Source: Sisyra terminalis (taxonomy: Eukaryota > Arthropoda > Insecta > Neuroptera > Sisyridae). From it: 64,000 nucleotides of DNA. This document shows, piece after piece, positions 55,741-64,000 of the stretch. The notes under the pieces were generated by a model, which saw nothing but the letters and a program-made list of their open reading frames with translations, did no database searches and was not told the origin of the DNA. Position 1 is the first letter of the stretch. Each line of letters opens with the position of its first letter. The position numbers were made by a program, and so were the translations under genes. The stretch is taken from the NCBI GenBank assembly GCA_958496175.1, contig OY292278.1, forward strand, positions 38,936,001 through 39,000,000, given 5' to 3'.

Positions 55741-56617
55741 CTAAAGCAGTACATTACAAGATATGGAAGATGATATCTCCAAATCCATTGGGGTGGAAAG
55801 CTAAAAGAAAAAGAACTCCTTGAAATGCATTTTTAATATTTACTTTTTACTTTATTAACCAAGAACACCAAGAATTCTCTTGTATTTAAATTTTTTGACA
55901 CCATAATGCTTTCGTATTTACTAAAAATGATGCATTACAAAATGATACAACTATAGATCGTAGAGCTTGTGAAAAAGTGAACTTATCAAATAATAATCTC
56001 CAGTCATTTTTGTAGAGTTATATTGCTATAAAAATATGTTTGTATATTAATTGCAAGAGCATCATTAACTAGTTATACTAACTGTACAAATTGTAAGATG
56101 CGAAATAAATTTTTCCCGTTTTATTATTGATAAAATAAGGAATCTTTAAGATGTTATATTTAAATATTCATTTTAAGAGTCTTAAGGACGATTAAGCATT
56201 AAAATACATACACAAAGTTTATCCTTCAACTTCAGCTCTTTTCTGATGTATTGTATGGGGTTATCAGGAAAACACGGTAAAGAATTTTAAGGGTTGTTGA
56301 AATCTCGTATAAACACTGAGAAAAAATTGCTTGTTATACCCTTATAGTTTTGAGAAATTCTGCTAATGACGTAAAATAAAATGCGCTTTAAAAGTATAAC
56401 AATATCGTCATTGTTAAAAAAGTTATACTAAAAATTAAGAATTTTAACAAGTCTTACCTATTAATTATTTTTATATAACCTCAATAATATGTCCAAATTT
56501 CATTCAAATCGATTCAATTCTGAAAAAAAAATATTTCCCTTTTTTTATTTACTCCCGATAAAAGGAAATAGAAACCTGAAACCTGGTCCTATGGTCTTTT
56601 AGCAGGTGCCTTCGATA
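55741..56617. other. Spacer, no gene seen
   Basis: AT-rich. At 55334-55380, just left of the LINE tail, a CCTGAAGAAGTTTTAAATTT sequence weakly recalls the hammerhead-like motif but lacks a proper stem and GAAA box spacing. Confidence 0.45.
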
Positions 56618-57613
56618 TAAGGTAGAGTCACCAAATAACGTCCCCTTTTTGAAAAATAAAAATTTTGAAAAAAATGATCCGATTAAAGGAATAAATATAA
56701 CGTCAAAGTTTAGTTATAACATTTCTTTATTATTTTAAATAAAAAAAATCTGTTAAATTCTTTATTATTAATATAAAAATATTCTTTACAAAAAAGTAGA
56801 CATTCTGAAAATAATTTTTTGGGCACCTAATTACGTCCCGGGGACGATATTGAGATCACAATAATCAGGACTTACATAAACATAAACTATATTTTTAACA
56901 ATATATAATTATTAGTATAATCATAATAATAACAATATCTAATCAGACTTATTAATCATTGATGTATCTATAGTTTAAACTTTAAGTAATTTTAATTCTC
57001 TAAGCAAATTGAACAGATAAAGTTAGGCCCTGGATTTTCAACACAATCCTCATGCATTCATTGGAAATATTTTGTGCATCCTATCCACTTTTCTCCCATT
57101 TTATCATGGTGCTGATCCCTGTTTCGTCCACACTAAATATTTTATTGAAAAAATGATTGTTGAAAAAATTCAACTGCCAAATAACGAAGTAATTTCAATA
57201 TCGTCCCGGGGGCGATATTAGGCTTATGTAAGGGGACGATATTAGGAATTTGCCAGTTGTGTTGACAACATGTATTCAACCAAAAACGCATATCATAACC
57301 TAAATGAAAATATAATCGATTTAATTTTAAGCGATAACATCAAATTTTAGCAAAATTTCGTTTAAATAATTCAAGAACATCACCATTTAAACCTTATCGA
57401 TAGCATTTCAATCAAAAACTTACCGTGACAAGTTTTTTATTTTTTTAAATATCTTGACACAGACCCAATATTCACCGCTAAACATTTGAAATGGTTGTCT
57501 GACTTAACTGACTTTAAATTCAAATTATAAAAACTAGGTGGCGTTATTTAGAAAAAAAGATACCCAAGGGGGCGAAATTAAGCTTGGGGACGAAATTTGG
57601 TGACTATACCTTA
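56618..57613 (-). mobile_element. Pogo-like DNA transposon, decayed
   Basis: The left end TAAGGTAGAGTCACCAAAT continues AACGTCCCC; the right end reversed is TAAGGTATAGTCACCAAAT then TTCGTCCCC. TA flanks both sides (56616-56617 and 57614-57615). On the minus strand near 57150-57080, NKIFSVDETGISTMIKWEKS matches the NVDETG block of pogo/Tigger transposases containing the first catalytic aspartate; a stop follows. Little else of the protein remains in about 1 kb. GGGGACGATATT-type words occur at about 56838, 57203 (inverted), 57212 and 57235, and as GGGGACGAAATT near the right end. These are likely subterminal repeats. Confidence 0.8.
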
Positions 57614-57719
57614 TATACGAAACTATACCCTATACAATACCCTAAACGAAACTTTTGAATCTGCTTGGATAATAAAAAAATTGCCCAAACTTTTCCTCAA
57701 AATCATAAAGAAAATTCAA

Positions 57720-58320
57720 TTTTTACAAATTTAATTTTTCAACTTTTTTCGCGTAGTTTTTCCAATCGTGCACCATAATGTTGGAATGGAAATGTAAGCA
57801 GTTTCCGGTCAAAATCTTTGGCTTTTTACCGTACGTATCGGTCGTTCGATATCTGAAACGTGAGAGGTCAAGCACGCAAGGAAGCGTGGGATACGAAGCC
57901 GGGAAAAACGGGACACGATGAAAAACGTCCACACCGGTCGTCTTTTAATCGCTATCGATTGCATTGATACAACTGATTTTTCTCTTGATTTTATTCTCGC
58001 GTACTATTTGTACGAGATACGTGGCCGTAGTGTAGCACAGTTTCCATTTAATCAAAGTTTCATAACAGACGCTACGCTGACGACATTAACTTCTGATTTT
58101 CATCTCTTTGCCGCCCTCCCGCACGGGGAAAAATCGCCGAGACGAAAAAAAAACGCCGTCTTGCATTCAAATAATATTAATTATAATTTAAACTCGGGGA
58201 ATTTTTCTCATTTCGCTGCCCCTCCGCCAACGCTGTCCCACCCGTTCAATTCATTTCCTCGGCTTGAAACACGGAAATATAAATACATAACGCGGAAAAT
58301 GGATATTTGAAAAATTATTT
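57720..58320. other. GC/CpG-richer block with a 130-codon frame
   Basis: Sequence such as GAAGCCGGGAAAAACGGGAC (57895) and CCGCCCTCCCGCACGGGGA (58111) stands out. A plus-strand frame (57918-58310, from an ATG) of 130 codons and a minus frame (57723-57932) overlap it. Neither translation shows a domain, and codon content looks like chance in CpG-rich DNA. Candidate regulatory element or exon. Confidence 0.3.
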
Positions 58321-59250
58321 GTATTTCATTGATTGCAGATAGACGATGTAATTTTCCTGTGAGGTATTATTTGCTAAAAATTGATTCGTAGAAGTCGTTA
58401 AATCAAGGACGATGATATTTACTTGTCTTCAAAATTTCCAATCGTACCAATCAACCAGCATATATATCTCTACACATGAAACATGTGACATAATTTTTTT
58501 CTTTTTCTTTTTATAACTTGCGGTTGAAACCGCTGGATTTCAACGTGATTGAGTCATAGAGTTTAAAAATTACTGTTTTTTCTCAATAAATTAAGAAATT
58601 ATTTTTTTGTTATTACTTCTTAACGCGAATGTATGAGAATTTCAATATGATATTTAATATACCGCATGGTTTTCATTCCACTAAGTTATTATTAGTTGGT
58701 TACAATAGAATCAGAAGAAATGATAAACATAGAAATTATGATTTATTATTTAATGATTTACCGTTTTCAATCATCAACGAAATTAACTGCTTATGTATTC
58801 TTTTCAAATAATAAACATAATTATTTGTTTATATACAGTGAAAATTAGTGTTGTTTTGGCTAAAGATATGATGCCTCAATCTACGAATCTGCGGATAGTT
58901 GCAGCATTTTTTTTTAAATTTTTAAGCAAAATAAATTTTTAATGGATCCGTAAAATAATTATAAAATTAATAATTGACTTAAACTAGTCATAAACTTACT
59001 AGTGGTACAGATGAGCACATTATACCTAGATGTATTTGATATATGAATACAATTCTATTTTTATAGAGATGTACTTTTACTTTCATATATTCTTACAAAC
59101 TGATTTTGTATTTAAAAAAATTGATCCATTGATGCAGGGTAGGAGATATGAAATCATAAATGCCAAATCTGTTTTAGAATTTTTTTCAGTAGTTAGTTCC
59201 AGATCTAATTTTGGCAAATCTACTGTTTGGATTTTTTTTTTTACATTATA
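58321..59250. other. AT-rich spacer, no gene seen
   Basis: Frames at 58629-58811 and 59030-59251 are not recognisable proteins. Confidence 0.5.
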
Positions 59251-59735
59251 AAGAAACTATTGAGATTTCACTAAAAACTCTCAAATTCTATTGTTATCTA
59301 AGGTTGCTTTTAAGCCCAGGGCATGAATGCTAGGGTTGTATACTTTTGATTAAAGCACAAATGTTCATTTGAATAGTTGTCCAAAGTTTTGATCTTTTAC
59401 AATTATCATACGTGTAATTGTGACAACAGGTAAGAAGATCAAATTTTCGGAGATTTTTTAATTTAATGAACCCTTGTTTGAAAAAATATTTTTACTTTAT
59501 AAGAAAACAACTGAAATTTCACTAAAAACTCTCAAATACTAATGCTATCTAAGGTTAGTTCTAAACCCAGGGCATGTAAGCTAAAATTGTATACTTGAGA
59601 TTAAAGTACAAATGTTCATTTGAATAATTGTCCAAAATTTTATTCTTTTACAATTATCAAACGTGGAATTGTGACTACAGGTAAGAAAATCAAATTTTCT
59701 GGGGTTTTTTATTTTAATGAACCCTTTTTATAACT
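59251..59735 (+). repeat. Two-copy tandem repeat, period 250 bp
   Basis: Unit 1 at 59251 (AAGAAACTATTGAGATTTCA) and unit 2 at 59501 (AAGAAAACAACTGAAATTTC) share CACTAAAAACTCTCAAAT, TATCTAAGGTT, CCCAGGGCATG, TTGTATACTT, ACAAATGTTCATTTGAATA, TTTTACAATTATCA and TTTAATGAACCCTT. Copies are roughly 85-90 percent alike by eye. Confidence 0.85.
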
Positions 59736-59900
59736 TTTTGCTGCTTCGATAGTTAAACTGACCTTATTTAAGAGGGATGAAAGTAGTTTTAATCTTTTTC
59801 TAGCTCAAGACTTAAACTTTTATTGCTATTTAAATCGAAAAGGAGCCGGAGCCTACATTAATATAGGAACTCATGATTCCCGTTTTTGGTTAAAATTAAA

Positions 59901-59956
59901 TTTTATATCGATTTTCCATCGATTTTATATCGATTTTCCATCGATTTTATATCGAT
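59901..59956 (+). repeat. 22 bp tandem repeat, about 2.5 copies
   Basis: TTTTATATCGATTTTCCATC plus GA repeats exactly with a 22 bp period. It places ATCGAT words at regular intervals. Confidence 0.85.
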
Positions 59957-60369
59957 GGAAATGGTCATAACTTACAATCGACCCTGGAAAGCTCATATGT
60001 TACCCATAATGATTTGTAAATCACAATGGGGTTTTAATCAGTTACTAAATTATTGATGTTTAATTTTTTTTGATGATTTATTGCAAAAAAGAAAGAATAT
60101 ATAACATTTATTAAATGCCATATATTTTCCACTTTACATAACTGAGCTATTTCGACGACAAAGATCATTACAGTTTATAATATCTATGGTTCCATTGGAT
60201 AGATTTTGGCATACATATTTCCCTTAAGTTGTGGAATTATCTAAGTTTTATTCTCAAAAACGGAAGAATTATATTTTCAAAGATTAAAAGTAAATTTAAT
60301 TTCAAGAATTGGCAAAACCATTCCCAAAATCATTTAATCCAAAGCAAATATTTGCTTAAAAATTTTTAT

Positions 60370-60565
60370 TTTTATTTATTGAATTTAAACTAAATTTATT
60401 TTATTTTTGTGAATCAAGAAGCCTGATGAAATTACGATTAGTAACGAAACGTAGCTAATTGAATAATAAAAATATTAAATAAATAAAAAAAAAATGATCT
60501 TAAATAACCTGAATTGTCTTCTTATTTAAAAAAATAAAAGCAGAGATCTGAATTTTATCATCTAT
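60370..60565 (+). repeat. Dispersed repeat carrying hammerhead-like copy E
   Basis: Second copy of the block at 15876-16060, same orientation. Similarity extends from ATTGAATTTAAACT through the motif to GAGATCTGAATTTTATCAT. Differences are substitutions and A-run length changes, including an extra AAAATAAA near 60533. Confidence 0.75.
60420..60456 (+). ncRNA. Hammerhead-like ribozyme motif, copy E
   Basis: CTGATGA (60423-60429), extra A, stem II ATTAC/GTAAC with four pairs and one A-C mismatch (60431-60435 and 60441-60445), loop GATTA. Then GAAA (60446-60449), palindrome ACGT (60449-60452), A at the cleavage position, and GCT pairing with AGC upstream of the core. It shares the GAAAC, ACGT and stem I bases with copy C, while the loop has changed. 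Confidence 0.6.
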
Positions 60566-63235
60566 TACTAATACTTTAGTAACATTCTAGAAGTTTAAAG
60601 TCTCTATCTAAATTTGTTACTACATCAATGAATCTTATATTTTTATACGTTTTAAGGGTTGATAATAACTTTTATATAAAAAATTAACAAATATATTGCT
60701 GAATTCAATCGATAAAGAAACGATTTATTCTGTAAAAAATTTTTTTTTATGTATAAAAGATATTTGGTATTTTCTTAAAATTTTTTTTTTAATGTTTTTC
60801 AAACTTTTTCTATAATGCTTCCTTTTTTCTTGATTTTTTAAATAGTTACTATGTAGCGAAAAAAAACACGACTACACTTAATATCAATCGCTATTGTTTA
60901 GCCTTCATATGTTAGATGGCATTAATTGGGAGGAGTTTTGTTTAATATTTAAAATTTCAATAATTAAAACAAATGAACATCATTAAATCTCGCAATCCTA
61001 TTGGCTAATAGCCTCTTGCATTGACGTGTCTGTGTTGTCATTAGATATTAGTGCATTACTTGACTTATTCATAATTTATTTATTCAAAATTATTTAATTT
61101 AATTTGATTAAAAACCAAAGAGTGATAAATTAATAAGTGCTTAATCATTCAGAATAACAATTATTTTATTCAAGTAAGTGATATATTATTAAATTTCGAT
61201 AATCAGAAATCATAGTGTCAATAGGTATCGATTTCGATGCAATTTTCAATTGAGATTTTGGTGAAAAATTTATGTTTTCAATCCAAATGACTTACGAAAA
61301 AATCGCCCATAAAAATCACATTAAATCTTTAAGCTTCAGTTTCCCATTGAAAACTTTACAAAGAAACCGAAAAAGATATATATTTTCCCCACCATAAATT
61401 ATTTAAACTCTTCAAGTCAATTGATTAACTCAAATCTTCACCGAAACTTTCACCAAACTTTGGATACGAGAAAAACAACATGTTCAAAGTTAAAGTTGCG
61501 AGCTTTTATTTATAGAACTCATAATTAATTCACCGTATCAATTTTAGAAGTTCTCATTTTGTTGCCACGTTTTATTAAGGAAATATAAAAAAAATATTAT
61601 TTATTAATAAGACGACAAGTCGTTTCATATATTCGTTTCGCTCAAACGTTGGGTAATGCGTTAAAATGGACGTAGTAAAAATAATAATTCCTCTTAAACC
61701 AACAATGTGAAATAACTCTTTACGATGCAACAGTAAATGTTCTGTAAAAAAGTGATAATAAAATCAACCCCTTTTTTGCATCCCTGTAATCAGTTGTTAT
61801 GTTATGATAAGTTAATCTTTTTTTCTCTGTTTTAAAATATTTTATTGCACAATTGAAAATTCAGCGTTAACAATTTATTTAACCCAGTAATTCTCTTGAC
61901 TAAAATACACCTACACTTCTTAATGCAATTGAAAAGACGAAATTGTTTAAAACACAGTCACTTTCGCAGCCTGTTTCGTTAAAATAAGGCCAAGTTTTGG
62001 CCGTAAAATTTATATCGTAAAACCAACCGTAGGTAATATTCTGTTAATATTTTATGAACGTTTCTATAACGATGACGACGAAAGCATATACATAAAATAT
62101 GTAAAAGGATTGTTTACAAAATATCAATGAATATATAAGTATAAACAGTTGAGAAAGTTGAAAAATTCTGCTGAAGCTTTTCCTCTTGAGTGAGTGAATA
62201 TTTTTTATGGACAAATTATCGGTTTAATGTTCGTTTCGGTGTAGTTTTCCTCAACGGTTGAGTTTCAACAACGGGAATTGAGACATTAATTTGAAAAATA
62301 GAACTGTTTTAACAAGTTGAAAAATTAAAATTAAAAATTTAAGTGTTGTTCAACGATTTACTCGTATTTCCAGTTGGCGCTTTTTCTTTTTATGGTCAAA
62401 ATGAAAAATAAAACTTTTTCGAGCTCGTTTATCAGTTTTAAGGGTTGCGAAAAATTTAAAATGGTCATCAGATGTTAGGATTTCCAATGTTCATGGATTA
62501 TTCAAAAAATAAATTGGAATGTGACCTAGTTCTAGTTTGGACCATTAGGAAACTAAGCACCGGAGATAATATCAACTTATATTGACAAGAAGAACATTAA
62601 CTTTGGTCATCTATGTACTCCTTAAATCTGATTGAAGTTTACTTTTGATAATATAGTTACAGTAGTAAAGAAATCAAGTGAAATCAACCCAAAGTATCTT
62701 ATAATATTCTTATACTAACTATTTACTTGGTATAAAGATGTGGAACTAAAATAAACTACACAATATTAATAATTTCAACATAAAAAATCGAAACAATTTA
62801 AACTCTGTGATTTGAAACTTCCCGAAACTTCAAAAAATTAATATGAAATTTGGAAAACTATTTTCAAAGTTTCCAGCAGAAAATAATTTAAAATATACAA
62901 TTTTTTACAGATGTTGATTTCACTTCTTTAAATATTTTTTTTCACGTTCGCTCTTGTAAAGGATATAGATTCTTCAAGTACTCTTCTTTTCTCACCATTT
63001 TTCATAATACTTACTGGAGTTGTAGTGTCAGGAGGGTGCGTTTTAAAACGCTTGTTAAAAAAGAAAAACAGTAATATTTAGACATAAAAACAAAAGCTTA
63101 ACTTATGAACTGATTTTGATGCTTTTATGCTGTTTTTGAATAGTGTTATGTTTTAGCTTAATTATATTCATGGGTTCGTTGGATTTGTGTTTAAGGATAT
63201 TCTGTAGCGACTATCTATGTTACAAATTAAAGTAA
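60566..63235. other. Region without recognisable genes
   Basis: AT-rich, with a somewhat less AT-rich, repeat-poor segment at about 61200-62480. No conserved protein motif, terminal repeat or array was found. Confidence 0.45.
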
Positions 63236-63690
63236 TTAAAGTAACGGCAACCGATATCGATTTGTTTTTCTCTATTAACTGTATTCGAGCTGTGTTGAAA
63301 CTTATTACTATTTAACTATATTGTTGACTGTTAATAGACAATTGCCTTTTATACAATTTAATCGTATTCTAGATGCTTTTATAGAGTTTCAAATACTCAT
63401 CGCATATCCTATCACTCATAGAATTTGCTCAAGCATTTTCTATCACATTGTTTAAATTTTAAAATGAAATCCGAAACAATATTTTATATAACAATTGAAG
63501 TAATGGTTGTCGAAATCGATTAATTTTTTAACTTTTAAGTGGTTTCGAGCTCTGCTGTTACTTTTTGCTGTTTAACGTCTTATAAGGAATTTGATCTTAT
63601 TCTAGAAGTTTCACGAGAGTTCCAGAAATTTCAAATATTTTCAATCACATTCTATTATTGTTGTTTAAGTTTTAAAATATTCTAAGTCTG
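63236..63690 (+). repeat. Diverged two-copy tandem repeat, ~250 bp
   Basis: AAGTAACGGCAACCGATATCG (from about 63239) parallels AAGTAATGGTTGTCGAAATCG (63499). Later CGAGCTGTG/CGAGCTCTG, TATTCTAGATG/TATTCTAGAAG, ATAGAGTTTC/GAGAGTTCC and TCACATTGTTTAA/TCACATTCTATTA occur in the same order. Divergence is high, so limits are approximate. Confidence 0.45.
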
Positions 63691-64000
63691 CAATAATAGT
63701 TTCGACAATAAGTTGCTAGAGAAGTGAATGATAAAAAAACCACTAAACAGTTATTTTAAGTGGCTGGAAGGCGTATTTTTAAATGTAAATCACTATGAAC
63801 TACCCATTTAATAAATGCACCCGATAATAACAAATTTTTTTATAGTGAAATAAAATTAGATATTTTTTCGCTGATTTTGAAATAGTATTTGGTCACCAAG
63901 ATTACCACGTATCGCGCATAACTTTGATGATTTGACAGAAGTTTCAGGAGTTTGGTAGCGAAGCTCTTATTCTTCCAAGGTATAGTTTGAAGTAAGAAAT
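63691..64000. other. Spacer at window end, no gene seen
   Basis: AT-rich sequence without recognisable features. Confidence 0.5.

Noticed and set aside
57918..58310. The 130-codon ATG frame as a protein-coding gene
   Set aside because: No recognisable domain; a minus-strand frame overlaps its start, and CpG-rich DNA has fewer stop codons by chance. Kept only as a GC-rich block.
1..64000. CRISPR arrays, bacterial operons, rRNA genes or viral integrations
   Set aside because: No regularly spaced identical repeats, no Shine-Dalgarno-linked gene runs, no rRNA core sequences and no viral structural or polymerase motifs apart from retrotransposon RT relics were seen.

Overview
The window is AT-rich, repeat-dense eukaryotic DNA, most likely from an insect. 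The reasons are the mix of mariner, Tc1-like, pogo-like and hAT elements, a Jockey-type LINE and tRNA-derived SINEs, together with the absence of any long open reading frame. A beetle is possible, but that is only a guess. I recognise no host gene. Almost every open frame is short and unconvincing; the ones that can be interpreted are broken transposase or reverse-transcriptase relics. The window reads as intergenic or intronic DNA with a few patches visibly richer in G, C and CpG (about 5400-5830, 16480-17130, 22190-22640, 29080-30560, 38500-39440, 42700-43240, 48950-49490, 57720-58320). Those patches are candidates for regulatory DNA or short exons.

Layout. At 1-5 kb there is a Tc1-like relic (1758-2360), three copies of a ~320 bp repeat, a dead mariner-like element (3263-4138) and a Harbinger-like MITE (4462-4653). 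At 9-16 kb there is a hAT MITE, a mariner relic, a ~206 bp tandem repeat, a SINE and three hammerhead-like motifs. At 20-29 kb there is a 347 bp tandem repeat, a long-TIR hairpin element, a ~770 bp palindrome that overlaps the end of an internally deleted mariner, a LINE tail, the best hammerhead candidate (26040-26088), a SINE and a ~980 bp near-perfect palindrome (27743-28719). At 31-38 kb there are tandem repeats, a third SINE, a Jockey relic, a LINE nested in a hAT-like element with target-site duplication, a degenerate ACGGTATT repeat field and two adjacent hAT MITEs. At 40-45 kb there is another mariner-like transposase, a hAT MITE and a 1.09 kb hAT-type element with a perfect 8 bp target-site duplication. 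At 50-52 kb a Tc1 relic abuts a hairpin-family element, followed by a mariner-like element with clear TIRs. At 55-64 kb there is a LINE tail, a pogo-like element with TIRs, tandem repeats and the fifth hammerhead-like motif.

The most interesting signal is a set of five short sequences with the hammerhead ribozyme core (CTGANGA, stem II, GAAA or near). They have palindromic ACGT or ACGCGT in place of stem III, and one A-T to G-C covariation in stem II. In the best copy, core and arms fit a cleavable hammerhead with a perfect 7 bp stem I. Such minimal motifs are known from Penelope-like retroelements and retrozymes. The second theme is a class of long inverted-repeat hairpin elements (three in the window) sharing internal motifs. 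All family names rest on motif reading by eye; no search was run.
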